Shown here: positions 32,039 through 42,031 of the stretch, piece after piece
Layout: every line of letters starts with the position of its first letter
Position numbering within the stretch: the stretch's first letter is position 1
Assembly: GCA_017859815.1 (NCBI GenBank)
Contig: JAFMMM010000004.1
Coordinates: 1 to 60,349, forward strand
Direction of reading: 5' to 3'
From: Planctomycetota bacterium
GTDB lineage: Bacteria > Planctomycetota > Planctomycetia > Planctomycetales > Planctomycetaceae
DNA length: 60,349 nucleotides
The notes under the pieces: generated by a model
Databases searched by the model: none
Seen by the model: only the letters and a program-made list of their open reading frames with translations
Told to the model about the DNA's origin: nothing
Program-made: the position numbers and the translations under genes

Positions 32039-32844
32039 CTCAACGATCGTCCTCAACTGATGCCGACATTGGCAGGGTCATGAACATTGCCGCACCGCTG
32101 GTGGTGTTGTTGCTCCTGGCCACGATCTGGCATCTGGCGGTGGAATGGTGTCAGATCAGTCCGGTGTTGTTGCCCGGACCACTGGCGGTGCTGCAGGCTG
32201 CCTGGAAAATTCGTGAAAGCCTGCTGGCGGCGACGGTGCGAACGGCCGTGGCCGCGCTGGGCGGTTTGTTGGTCAGTTGTCTGGCAGGAACGCTGACCGC
32301 GTTTCTGTTTTCGCAGTCACGCCTGATTCGCCGAGCACTTTATCCCTATGCGGTTCTGTTGCAGACGGTTCCGGTGATTGCGATTGCTCCGATCATCATT
32401 GTCACTCTGGGACGCGGTTTCCTGAGTGTTTCCGTGGTGGCCTGCATTCTGAGCTTGTTTCCGATCATCACCAGCACCACAACCGGACTGCTGCAGACCG
32501 ATGCGGCGCTGGAAGATCTGTTCCGACTGAACGGCGCGACGCGCTGGCAGACTCTGCTGCGGCTGCGTGTCCCGGGTGCCCTGCCCTATGTCATTTCCGG
32601 TGTTCGCATTGCCAGTGGAAGTGCGATTGTGGGAGCGATCGTTGGGGAGTTTTTCGTGGGTTCTTCGGAGTCCGGGCTGGGTGCGCTGATACAGCGAAAG
32701 TCAGCTTCCCTGGTGCTTTCGGAACTGTATGCAACTGTCATTACCGCGACGCTTCTGGGCACAGTGGTCTTCAGCCTGATCAGTCTGGGCAGCGAGTTCG
32801 TGTTAAGGCGGTGGTTCGGGATGAGTCTTTCCGGGCGACCGTAG
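32035..32844 (+). CDS. ABC transporter permease (BPD inner membrane, SsuC/TauC-like)
   Basis: ATGA overlap with the ATPase; hydrophobic; RLNGATRWQTLLRLRVPGALPYVISGVRIASGSAIVGAIVGEFF. Confidence 0.9.
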   Translation: MTQRSSSTDADIGRVMNIAAPLVVLLLLATIWHLAVEWCQISPVLLPGPLAVLQAAWKIRESLLAATVRTAVAALGGLLVSCLAGTLTAFLFSQSRLIRRALYPYAVLLQTVPVIAIAPIIIVTLGRGFLSVSVVACILSLFPIITSTTTGLLQTDAALEDLFRLNGATRWQTLLRLRVPGALPYVISGVRIASGSAIVGAIVGEFFVGSSESGLGALIQRKSASLVLSELYATVITATLLGTVVFSLISLGSEFVLRRWFGMSLSGRP

Positions 32845-32855
32845 AGGTGGCCGAT

Positions 32856-35800
32856 TCAGTCAATGAACAGGAATTCATTGGAGCACATCAGGACCTGCGC
32901 CAACTGTTCCAGAGGAGACAGTGACGGGTTCGGCCGGAGGGGGAAATCCGTACGTGAATTCCAGACCTGTTTTTCGTTGTCCAGCTGCTGCAATTCAATC
33001 TCCCACAAAAACTGGTCGTTGTTCAGCTGATCTCCGATATCGACCACAAAATCGATCGTCTCGCCGGCTTCGACGGCGAGGGACGGATGATCAATCTGCT
33101 GCTCAGACTGGTGCAGGTGCAGTGCCGTCAGAAACCCCTGGCGAGAACTGATCACGAAAGCGCGAATTCCGTCGCCGGCAGCGGGCTCATGCTTCAACAG
33201 TGATTTCACATTCAGTGATCCGGCGTAAGGAGCTGTCCAGCGGCGGATGCAGGCGTGTTCTCGGGTATTGCCTGGATGTCCGCCGAGGGCTGTTAGCTGG
33301 ACCCATCCCAGCGTGGTATCCGGGAAATGATCGCCACCCTGCCACGCCGTGCCATTGAACAGGGGCAAAGGGGTGAACAGGCCTGTTTGTTTCGTATTTT
33401 CGTCCACGGGGCCAAATCCGTAAGACCAGTCGGCCGCAGTTTTGGGTACCGCCGGCGTTTCAGGCAGAGGCGAATTCAGAAGTTTCAGAAAGTCGGCAGA
33501 TTCAGCAGCCAGCGGATCTCGCTGGAGAGTGCGCTGAAACAGCTGTTGAATCTGTTCCGGGGGAGGAAGATCGGCGAGAGATTTGGCCAAAGCCCGCGCC
33601 TGATTGAGTGCGAACGGATGATTCATCAGGAACAGAGCCTGTTGCGGTACCGTTGTTTCGCTTCGTTTGGGGATGTGTAAATCCGGACTGGCGAAGTCGA
33701 ACGTGCGGAATGCGGCCGGTAGAAACTGTCGGTCGATCAGGCCGTAGACCGTACGTTTGCGAAACCCGGGAGCTTTCAGCATTTCAGCTGGCTTTGTTCC
33801 TGGCGTTGGATCGAGCGTGCCTGCTGCAGCGAGCACGGAGTCGCGCATTTCCTCAAAACTCAAACGGTGGGGGTTCATTCGCCACAGCAGTCGATTCGCA
33901 GGATCAACCTGCCGGGCGATCGCGTATTCAGCTGTGTCAGTCGGAATCGATGACGATTGTTGAAATGCCTGACTGAGCAGGATCCGGCGATACAGTGCCC
34001 GGACGCTCCAGCCGTCTTCAATGAATCTGGCAGTCAGCCAGTCCAGCAATGCCGGGTGCGACGGTGGTGCGGATCTGAGCCCGAAATCTCCCGGGGTCGT
34101 TGTCAGCCCCCGATCAAACAAACTCAACCAGACTCGATTCACGAGGACTCGAGCGGTCAGTGGATTTTTCGGACTGGCAATGATGCGGGCAAGTTCCAGT
34201 CGGCCACTTCCGGAAGTGACAGGCTGCTGCGGGCCGATTGCGAGCAGTTGGGGAGGCTGTCTCGGAACGAGTTCACCAGGTTGTGCCGGATTGCCGCGGA
34301 TCAGAATGCGGGGTGTTACCGGCGTCGCTCGATCCCTCAGCATCAGCGCGAAGGGAGGCTGCGACGGGTCATTCAGAATCATTTGTTCCAGTTCAACCTG
34401 CTTCTTCCAGAGTTCGTTGCAGGTTGCTGTATCGTAGTCGCCTTCTGTGCTCATGATTGGTTCGTCAGGGACCCAACAGGGACCAGCGGGCGAGTAAAGC
34501 ACGAGGCGGATCTGCTCGGCGTGGGGATCAGCAAGCTGATTCTGTTGCGCGTCAGCAGCGAGCATTTGCCATTGGTCATCAATCGTGCGAAAGAGTTTCG
34601 CATAGCGCTGGATCACGTCATCAAATGATTGCGGGGGAGTCGCGAACTGATCCAGAACGAGGGGGTTGATCTGCTGCGGTGTCAGAGACTGCAGCGACAA
34701 ATTCGTTGCAGCGGAGTGCCGTGAGAACTGTTGCCGGTCCAGTTTTCGAAACGCATGCCAGGCGGCAAAAACAGGATCCCCGTTCTGCTCAGCCAGCAAC
34801 AAGTAGTCACGCCAGCGATGGACGAACGACGGCAGCAGATCGTCCGCGGCAAGAATCTGGTCAAAGCCTGCTTCCGGATACTGGCTGAGTTGCAGTTGTG
34901 CCGCGAGGTAATCAGCGATGCGACTGCGAATTCGGGCGGACGTGGTATTGCGGCGTTCGAGACGCAGTCGTTGTTGTTCCGCCGTCAGTTGCTGATAGCG
35001 ATTCAGGAATTCGCTGTGTTGCGGTGACTCGGCTGGCAGCGGCTGCAGAAATTCCCGGGAGCTGTCAAAGATCCCGTAGAGGGAATAGTAATCCGCTGTC
35101 GGGATGGGGTCGTACTTGTGGTCATGACAGCGCGCGCAGGCGACGGTGAGTGACATTGTGCCGCGGCAGACAACGTCGATCTGGTCATCGATAATGTCAC
35201 GTCGCACACCCAGAAATCTTCGCCCAACTGTCAGGAAGCCCATGGCGGCAGCATCTTCCGGACGCGCATCCGGCAACTGGTCGGCAGCGATCTGCAGCAT
35301 GAGAAAGCGATCATAGGGCATATCATCCTGCATGGCGTTGATCAGCCAGTTTCGATACGCCCATGCATGAGTCCAGAATCGCTGTTCGCGACCGTAGACA
35401 TAGCCTTTTGTGTCGGAATAACGGGCAATGTCCAGCCATTGTCGAGTGCGGTGTTCGGCGGTGGCGGGATCTTCCAGCAGTTGATCAACAAGGTTGGCCC
35501 ACGCATCGGGATGCTGAGAGTGCACAAATTCCTTCACCGTCCGGGGACTGGGTGGCAGACCGGTCAGTGCGAAACTGAGCCGACGGACGAGCGTGCGTCG
35601 ATCTGCTGTGGCGGAAAAATTCAGTTTGTGCCGCTGGAGACTCTGCAGCAGAAATGCATCAACGGGAGAGCTGGCAGAGTTTACGGGAACGGGCGGATCC
35701 TGCACGGGTTGGTAGGCCCAGTGGCGGGCCGCTCGTTGTGGAATGGAGTCTGCCAGTGGTGCTGCCGTTGCGGGCCACTTCATCCCGGCCTGAATCCACG

Positions 35801-36164
35801 CTTCCAGAGCGTCGATTTCGGATGGCTTCAAAACTTCATCCGGAGGCATCTTCAAAGTACCTGATCGGAGAACAGCCTGCAGCATCAGGCTGTCCGTCGG
35901 ATGTCCCGGAACAGCGGCAGGTCCGTGTTCACCACCCAGCAGGACAGCGTCCCGGGAGTCCAGCCGCAGGCCGCCGGATTGTTCGTCCGGTCCGTGGCAA
36001 TCCACGCAGTATTGTGTCAACAGTGGGCGAACAGAGGATTCAAACTGGTCCCCCGCTTCATCTGACCGAGCGACTTCGATGCCGCAGAGGGCAACGCACC
36101 AGCAGACCGTGTGGAGAGTTGCGCGGTGCAGTGGAGTCGGGAAGCCCCGAGGCATCGTTGGCAT
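32856..36164 (-). CDS. PSD1-type cytochrome c / DUF1549 / DUF1553 protein with inserted C-terminal beta-rich domain
   Basis: FESSVRPLLTQYCVDCHGPDEQSGGLRLDSRDAVLLGGEHGPAAVPG; CARCHDHKYDPIPTADYYSLYGIF; NPLTARVLVNRVWLSLFDRGLTTTPGDFG. Exact start uncertain. Confidence 0.93.
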   Translation of the reverse strand: MPTMPRGFPTPLHRATLHTVCWCVALCGIEVARSDEAGDQFESSVRPLLTQYCVDCHGPDEQSGGLRLDSRDAVLLGGEHGPAAVPGHPTDSLMLQAVLRSGTLKMPPDEVLKPSEIDALEAWIQAGMKWPATAAPLADSIPQRAARHWAYQPVQDPPVPVNSASSPVDAFLLQSLQRHKLNFSATADRRTLVRRLSFALTGLPPSPRTVKEFVHSQHPDAWANLVDQLLEDPATAEHRTRQWLDIARYSDTKGYVYGREQRFWTHAWAYRNWLINAMQDDMPYDRFLMLQIAADQLPDARPEDAAAMGFLTVGRRFLGVRRDIIDDQIDVVCRGTMSLTVACARCHDHKYDPIPTADYYSLYGIFDSSREFLQPLPAESPQHSEFLNRYQQLTAEQQRLRLERRNTTSARIRSRIADYLAAQLQLSQYPEAGFDQILAADDLLPSFVHRWRDYLLLAEQNGDPVFAAWHAFRKLDRQQFSRHSAATNLSLQSLTPQQINPLVLDQFATPPQSFDDVIQRYAKLFRTIDDQWQMLAADAQQNQLADPHAEQIRLVLYSPAGPCWVPDEPIMSTEGDYDTATCNELWKKQVELEQMILNDPSQPPFALMLRDRATPVTPRILIRGNPAQPGELVPRQPPQLLAIGPQQPVTSGSGRLELARIIASPKNPLTARVLVNRVWLSLFDRGLTTTPGDFGLRSAPPSHPALLDWLTARFIEDGWSVRALYRRILLSQAFQQSSSIPTDTAEYAIARQVDPANRLLWRMNPHRLSFEEMRDSVLAAAGTLDPTPGTKPAEMLKAPGFRKRTVYGLIDRQFLPAAFRTFDFASPDLHIPKRSETTVPQQALFLMNHPFALNQARALAKSLADLPPPEQIQQLFQRTLQRDPLAAESADFLKLLNSPLPETPAVPKTAADWSYGFGPVDENTKQTGLFTPLPLFNGTAWQGGDHFPDTTLGWVQLTALGGHPGNTREHACIRRWTAPYAGSLNVKSLLKHEPAAGDGIRAFVISSRQGFLTALHLHQSEQQIDHPSLAVEAGETIDFVVDIGDQLNNDQFLWEIELQQLDNEKQVWNSRTDFPLRPNPSLSPLEQLAQVLMCSNEFLFID

Positions 36165-36347
36165 CCTGATGTTCCGAAAGGTTATGATGAGTTAACGCGG
36201 GACCTCGTATTCTCATCGACGGTTGTGGCAATCACAAGTCCCTGTCAGCGGCCGTGCTGTCAGCCGCGAAGGAATTTCGAAGAAAGCGTGATGCTGAAGA
36301 TTCATCTCTTCACGATCAGCGAGATCAAATTCAAGGTGGTGACGGGA

Positions 36348-39300
36348 ATGCGAATCGTCTTTTTCATGTGTCTGGGTTTGGTTGCGGCTCAGTCCGAACT
36401 GTTTGCTCAGGCACAGCAATCCGCCGGAGAATACGACGAGTTTGGAATCTATGCTGCAACGGCTCCGCGCGCCGCTGAAGCTGAGCCTGTGACAACGATA
36501 CTTCCGCTAAAGCCAGCCCCGAACAGTCGCATCGTGCTGGTCGGCAACACGCTTTTCGAAAGAAATGGAGAATTCGGGCAATTTGAAGCCATGCTGCAGC
36601 AGCAGTTTCCGAATGCGAAACTGACGGTGCGACATCTGGCCTGGTCAGCAGATGAAGTTGCAGTGCAGCCACGCCCTGCGAATTTTGCCGATACAGAGCA
36701 ACACCTGACCCATGAAAAGGCGGACATCATCCTTGCCGCATTCGGATTCAATGAGTCGTTTGCAGGGGCGGAGGGTCTGGATCAGTTTCGCGAAGAACTG
36801 ACTGCCCGGGTCCGCCAGCTGCAGTCGCGTTCCTTCAATGGCCGCGGTGCACCGCAGGTGGTGCTGATCTCTCCGATTGCATGCGAGAACGTCGACGGTG
36901 TCGCGGCTGCGGATCTGAACAACGAGCGGTTGCAGCTGTATCTGGAAGTGATGCGCGAAACCGCCACGGAACTGGGGGCCGGGTTTGTTGATGTCTTCAG
37001 TCAGACCGAGCAGGAGATGCGGAGTCCCGGGTCGGATTTGACGATCAACGGAATCCATTTGAATCAACAGGGTGATCTGGAATTCTCGAAGACTCTGTTC
37101 AACGGACTATTTCAGCTTCCGCCACCGCAGCCGGACCCCAAACTGACAGCAGCGATTGTCGACCGGAATCAGCAGTACTTCCGCCGGTTTCGCCCACTGA
37201 ATACGTTCTATTACACGGGAGGCCGAAACGGGACTTATGGCTATCTGGATTTCCTGCCGGCGATGCGCAATTTCGATTTGATGGTCCAGCATCGTGATCA
37301 GCGAATCCACGATCTCGCGGCCGGTCGACCGGTGCCTGAACAGCCGGATGACTCCGGGCTGCCGCAGTTGCCGGCTGTGGCACAAAGTCGCGGTGCGAAC
37401 GAGTGGTTATCTGCGGCTGAAGAAAAGAAAGCGTTCCGCATGGACCCTCGGTTTGAGGTGAATCTGTTTGCGGGTGAAGAGGAGTTTCCGGAGATTGCCA
37501 ACCCGATACAGATGCGATGGGATTCCCGCGGGCGGTTGTGGGTCAGCTGCTCCACGACATATCCGCATATCTATCCGGGAAATGAGCCGGATGATCGGCT
37601 GGTCATTCTGGAGGACACGGATGGAGATGGTCGGGCGGATACCGCGAAGACGTTCGCTGACGGGCTGCACATTCCCCTGTCTTTTGAATTCGGTGATGGA
37701 GGGGTCTACGTTTCTGAACAGCCCTGCATGACATTTCTGAAAGACACCGATGGCGACGATCGAGCGGATGAGCGAACCGTCATCCTGTCCGGATTTGGAA
37801 CCGAAGACTCTCATCACTCACTGCACGACTTCACGTGGACGCCCGACGGAGATCTGATTCTGAGAGAATCGGTCTTCCATCATTCGCAGGTGGAGACTCC
37901 CTACGGTCCTGTACGACAGCAGAACAGCGGCTGGTTCCGTTTTGAACCGAGAACGCATCGGCTGCTGAGTTTTGGTACCTACAGCAGTACGAATCCCTGG
38001 GGTGTGACCTTTGATGACTGGGGCCAGCATATGGCCAGCCATCCGGTTTACGCCGCCGCTTTTCATTCGCTGGATCCGCCTTACCCGGATCAGCACCCGG
38101 GTCCTCGAGGGCTGCAGGCTTATTCGGGTGTCTGCGGTCACCAGATTGTGCAGACGCAGTCGTTCCCGGATGAATTGCAGGGGCACTTCATCAAGGTGCG
38201 CTACAAGCCCACGAATCGAGTGGAGATTCTGAAGTGGAAGGAGGGGCCTTTTGGCTTTCAGGAGGAGTACGTCGGAGACCTTCTGTTTTCCACAAATCTC
38301 AGCTTCATTCCGGTGGATTTGCAGTTTGGTCCTCGGGGCGACCTGTATGTCTGCGACTGGTACAACCCCGTGAAGGGTCATATGCAGTACTCCCTTCGTG
38401 ATGACCGTCGGGATCGGCATTCCGGCCGGATCTGGAGAATTACGGCGAAGAACCGCAGTCTTGCGGAACAGCCAAAGATCGCGGGTGCGGATGTGTCGGA
38501 GGTGCTGGATCTGCTGAAGCGGCAGGAGCCGGCGGTGCGATATCTTGCCCGCCGCGAGTTGCGGAATCGCGATGGCAATGAAGTTCTGCGAGCCATGGAA
38601 GAATGGATCTCTGCTTTGCAGCAGGACGATCCGCGATATGAGCATCACCTGCTGGAAAGCGTCTGGGTTTGCCGCAGTATCGGGCTGGCAACAATGGCGG
38701 AATCCGTTGACCTGCCACAGCCGACCGCGGTCAGGGACAGCGACCTGCGGCGGATGCCGACCCTGCTGATACGAACGTTGCTGGACAGCGACAACCATCT
38801 CGCTCGGGCTGCGGCAACGCAGCAGTTGAGGTACTGGCACATCTGGATGAGTGACGGGATTGCCCTGCTGCGAAAGTCGGCGAATGATCCCAGTGGAATT
38901 GTCAGAATGGAGGCGGCAATGGCTGCTTCCTGGATCGGCAGCAGGGAAGCCTTTGATGCCATGCTTGATGTGCTGAAGTATCCGCGCAGCGGTCATACGG
39001 CTTATGCAATTCGTTGTGCACTGGGGTCGCGGACGCTGCGGCGATACTGGGAAGGTGATCTGCAGTCACCCGTTCCCGGGATTCTGCAGGCGGCGGCCCG
39101 CGAAGACCGAATCAGCGAGCCAAAGCCTACACGTGAAGAGCGTGCTTTTGACAAGCAGTCGGATCTGAAGAGTTTGTGGATCAGCTGTGTTCCTGAACGC
39201 ATGCTGTTTACCACTCGACAGTTTGTGGTCAGGCCTGGGCAGCCTGTGAAACTGGTGTTTTCCAATGCGGATGCGACGAATCACAATCTGGCGATTCTGA

Positions 39301-40154
39301 TGCCAGGAGCTGAAGAAGAAGTTGGAGCAGCGGCCAATGCAATGGCGCGCGATCCACGAAATGCCATGTCGGACTTTCTGCCTCCGCAGAAGAGTGAGAT
39401 GATTCTGCAGGCGACGTCGATGATTGGTCCGTCACGCAATTCCAGAATCGACGTGCTGCGATTCACAGCCCCCGAAGAGCCCGGGATCTATCCGTATCTG
39501 TGCACTTTTCCCGGGCACTGGGTTGTCATGAATGGCCGCATGGTCGTGGCCGAGTCGGACGCTGCCGCGGAAGCAATGTTGCAGGAGAGTCTTCCGAAAG
39601 TGGTTCGGGAATGGTCGATCGAGGATTTCCCCGATGTGCCTGCTGAACTGAAGGAGGAGTCGGACGAAGTCATCGCCAGGGGAATGACGGCCTTTGTACG
39701 GGCTCGCTGCAGCCAGTGTCACATGATTTCCGGTCATGGAGTGAACCTTGGTCCAAAGCTGACGGAGTCAGTGAAGAAGCTGAAAGGGAGAGAATTGCTG
39801 CGGCATATTCTGGAGCCGTCACTGACGATTCACGAAGACTTCCAGGCACAACAGTTCCTGCTGCTCGACGGGCGGGTGATTACCGGAGTTGTGATGCAGG
39901 AGACCGACGATGACCTGCAGGTAGCGACCAGCCTGCTGACCCCCGGAACACTCACACAGGTTCGTCGGTCGCAGATTGAAGAGCGACTGCCCTTGCGGAC
40001 GTCTCCCATGCCGGAAGGGCTGTTGAACACGCTGACGAAGGAGCAGATTCTGGATTTGCTCGCTTTCGTTGAGCGGGGTGATTACGAGCTGCCGGAACAC
40101 CTGCGGCACATGCATCAGCACAGAGAAAAGCCGAAGCAGCAGGAAGGCCGTTGA
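36348..40154 (+). CDS. Secreted multidomain protein: SGNH-like + dehydrogenase beta-propeller + HEAT-like + type-1 copper + cytochrome c
   Basis: IVLVGNTLFERNGEFGQFEAML; EDTDGDGRADTAKTFADGLHIPLSFEFGDGGVYVSEQP; TNHNLAILMPG...YLCTFPGHWVVMNGRM; heme site CSQCH. Start chosen at MRIVFFMCLG (alternative 36291). Confidence 0.85.
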   Translation: MRIVFFMCLGLVAAQSELFAQAQQSAGEYDEFGIYAATAPRAAEAEPVTTILPLKPAPNSRIVLVGNTLFERNGEFGQFEAMLQQQFPNAKLTVRHLAWSADEVAVQPRPANFADTEQHLTHEKADIILAAFGFNESFAGAEGLDQFREELTARVRQLQSRSFNGRGAPQVVLISPIACENVDGVAAADLNNERLQLYLEVMRETATELGAGFVDVFSQTEQEMRSPGSDLTINGIHLNQQGDLEFSKTLFNGLFQLPPPQPDPKLTAAIVDRNQQYFRRFRPLNTFYYTGGRNGTYGYLDFLPAMRNFDLMVQHRDQRIHDLAAGRPVPEQPDDSGLPQLPAVAQSRGANEWLSAAEEKKAFRMDPRFEVNLFAGEEEFPEIANPIQMRWDSRGRLWVSCSTTYPHIYPGNEPDDRLVILEDTDGDGRADTAKTFADGLHIPLSFEFGDGGVYVSEQPCMTFLKDTDGDDRADERTVILSGFGTEDSHHSLHDFTWTPDGDLILRESVFHHSQVETPYGPVRQQNSGWFRFEPRTHRLLSFGTYSSTNPWGVTFDDWGQHMASHPVYAAAFHSLDPPYPDQHPGPRGLQAYSGVCGHQIVQTQSFPDELQGHFIKVRYKPTNRVEILKWKEGPFGFQEEYVGDLLFSTNLSFIPVDLQFGPRGDLYVCDWYNPVKGHMQYSLRDDRRDRHSGRIWRITAKNRSLAEQPKIAGADVSEVLDLLKRQEPAVRYLARRELRNRDGNEVLRAMEEWISALQQDDPRYEHHLLESVWVCRSIGLATMAESVDLPQPTAVRDSDLRRMPTLLIRTLLDSDNHLARAAATQQLRYWHIWMSDGIALLRKSANDPSGIVRMEAAMAASWIGSREAFDAMLDVLKYPRSGHTAYAIRCALGSRTLRRYWEGDLQSPVPGILQAAAREDRISEPKPTREERAFDKQSDLKSLWISCVPERMLFTTRQFVVRPGQPVKLVFSNADATNHNLAILMPGAEEEVGAAANAMARDPRNAMSDFLPPQKSEMILQATSMIGPSRNSRIDVLRFTAPEEPGIYPYLCTFPGHWVVMNGRMVVAESDAAAEAMLQESLPKVVREWSIEDFPDVPAELKEESDEVIARGMTAFVRARCSQCHMISGHGVNLGPKLTESVKKLKGRELLRHILEPSLTIHEDFQAQQFLLLDGRVITGVVMQETDDDLQVATSLLTPGTLTQVRRSQIEERLPLRTSPMPEGLLNTLTKEQILDLLAFVERGDYELPEHLRHMHQHREKPKQQEGR

Positions 40155-40158
40155 GGAA

Positions 40159-41055
40159 TTAGAAGCGGGCCTGTCTCTGCGACAGGTATTCGACCAGCGC
40201 TGTGTCAAAGGGCATGCTGGTGTCGAGCGGAACATAATCTGCGCCGATGGACTGGCACGTGGTGCGATACTGAGTACGCAGATCATCGAGGGCCTGCAGA
40301 TAATCCGCTCTCACGGAACTGGCGTCGACGATTTCGTTGTCGTCAGACTCCGGTTCCAGCAGATCGACACTTCCAGTGAAGGGAAATGTCACTTCCGCTT
40401 CATCGAGAATGTGAAACAGGATGACATCATGTCCGCGAAACCGCAGGGCACGGACGGCCTGCAGAATCTCGTCCGGATCATCCAGAAGATCGGACATGAT
40501 CATCATCAGGCTGCGATGGCGAATCATCGATGCAGCGCGGCGAAGGTTTTCCGCGATCAGACTGCTTCCGGACGGTTTGCATTGCTGCAGGACGGCGAGG
40601 ATATCGGCGAGATGTGAACGACGACTGCGAGCCGGCAGGCTGGCGCGCAGTTTTTCGTCGAATGTCATCAGGCCGACGGGGTCCTGCTGGTGAATCATGA
40701 GGTAGCTGATCGCTGCTGCAAGACAAATGGCGTAATCAAATTTGGTCAGATTTTGTCGCCACGTGTATCCCATACTGCGGGACAGATCCATCAGCAGATA
40801 GCCGGTGATATTGGTTTCTGCCTGATATCGCTTGATGTAAATTCGATCAGTGCGGGCGTAGACCTGCCAGTCAATATCGCGGGGATCATCACCCGGCTCG
40901 TAGCGGCGGTGCTCGCTGAATTCGACGCTGAATCCCTGAAACGGACTGGCGTGCAAACCAGACAGCAACCCTTCGACGATAAATCTCGCGCGCAGGTCAA
41001 GCCGGGCGATATTCCGAATCACTTCGGGTTTGAGGTATTGTTCGGCTGAAGTCAT
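40159..41055 (-). CDS. DUF58 domain protein
   Basis: FSEHRRYEPGDDPRDIDWQVYARTDRIYIKRYQAETNITGYLLMDLSRSMGY is the typical DUF58 core. Confidence 0.92.
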   Translation of the reverse strand: MTSAEQYLKPEVIRNIARLDLRARFIVEGLLSGLHASPFQGFSVEFSEHRRYEPGDDPRDIDWQVYARTDRIYIKRYQAETNITGYLLMDLSRSMGYTWRQNLTKFDYAICLAAAISYLMIHQQDPVGLMTFDEKLRASLPARSRRSHLADILAVLQQCKPSGSSLIAENLRRAASMIRHRSLMMIMSDLLDDPDEILQAVRALRFRGHDVILFHILDEAEVTFPFTGSVDLLEPESDDNEIVDASSVRADYLQALDDLRTQYRTTCQSIGADYVPLDTSMPFDTALVEYLSQRQARF

Positions 41056-41107
41056 TGTGAATCCCGACGGTGTACCGCGGTGTGCTCGGTGTCATCGCGG
41101 GATCAGA

Positions 41108-42031
41108 TCATGACAGCTGAGCGGCCATCTCACCAGCGTGATAGCTGCTGCGAACAAACGGCCCGCTGGCAACCATGCTGAAGCCCAGCAGCTTTGCCTG
41201 CTCGCCGATTTCGTCAAACTCTTCGGGCGGAAGAAACCGCTCCACGGGAAGATGTTCGGGGGACGGCTGCAGATACTGCCCGAGAGTCAGCATGTCACAG
41301 CCAACTGCACGCAGGTCGGCAAGAACATCAAAGAGTTCTTCGCGAGTTTCGCCGAGGCCCAGCATCAGGCCGCTTTTCGTTGGCATACCGGGAGCTTCAT
41401 CGTGGACCTGCTGCAGCAGGTCCAGTGTTCGTTGATAATCAGCATTCCGACGCACGCGGTGGTACAGGCGTGGAACTGTTTCGGTGTTGTGATTGAACAC
41501 GTCCGGCCGTGATTCGATCACTCGAGCGACAGCGGCACGGTCGCCTCGAAAGTCGGGCACCAGAACCTCGACCTGTGCGCCGGTTCGTTCCCGCACGGCA
41601 ACGACGGTTCGGTACCAGTGTTCAGCCCCGCCGTCCGGCAGGTCATCACGTGTGACTGAGGTGAGAACGACGTATCGCAGACCGAGCCGTTCTGCGGCCT
41701 CGGCGACGCGTTCCGGTTCGTCGAGTTCCAGTTCTTCGGTTTTTCCCTTGGGAACGGAACAGAATCCGCAGGGGCGTGTGCACACATTGCCACCGATCAT
41801 GAAGGTGGCTGTCTTTGTGGACCAGCATTCGGTTCGATTCGGGCAGCGGGCACTCTCACAAACGGTTTCGAGATCAAGATCCGCGATCACATCGCTGGTG
41901 TAGGCCATCCCCGGTTGCGGCAACGGACGCTTCAACCAGCGGGGCAGCCGCCTTACGGCAGCACCCGGGTCTGTCGTGACGGGGTGATTGTGACCTTCAT
42001 GATTCTGATTAAGAATTGGCAGATCGGTCAT
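41108..42031 (-). CDS. lipA: Lipoyl synthase (radical SAM)
   Basis: CESARCPNRTECW, radical SAM CTRPCGFCSV, LGLRYVVLTSVTRDDLPDGGAEHWY, C-terminal VRSSYHAGE. Confidence 0.97.
   Translation of the reverse strand: MTDLPILNQNHEGHNHPVTTDPGAAVRRLPRWLKRPLPQPGMAYTSDVIADLDLETVCESARCPNRTECWSTKTATFMIGGNVCTRPCGFCSVPKGKTEELELDEPERVAEAAERLGLRYVVLTSVTRDDLPDGGAEHWYRTVVAVRERTGAQVEVLVPDFRGDRAAVARVIESRPDVFNHNTETVPRLYHRVRRNADYQRTLDLLQQVHDEAPGMPTKSGLMLGLGETREELFDVLADLRAVGCDMLTLGQYLQPSPEHLPVERFLPPEEFDEIGEQAKLLGFSMVASGPFVRSSYHAGEMAAQLS

Noticed and set aside
37818-38996. 392-aa minus-strand ORF
   Set aside because: Antisense to the propeller/HEAT part of the 36348 protein; composition of a shadow ORF.
40159-41055. 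DUF58 gene considered together with the 53379 DUF4350-like gene as a MoxR-type system
   Set aside because: The two are about 12 kb apart with unrelated genes between, and no MoxR ATPase or VWA genes are present in the window.
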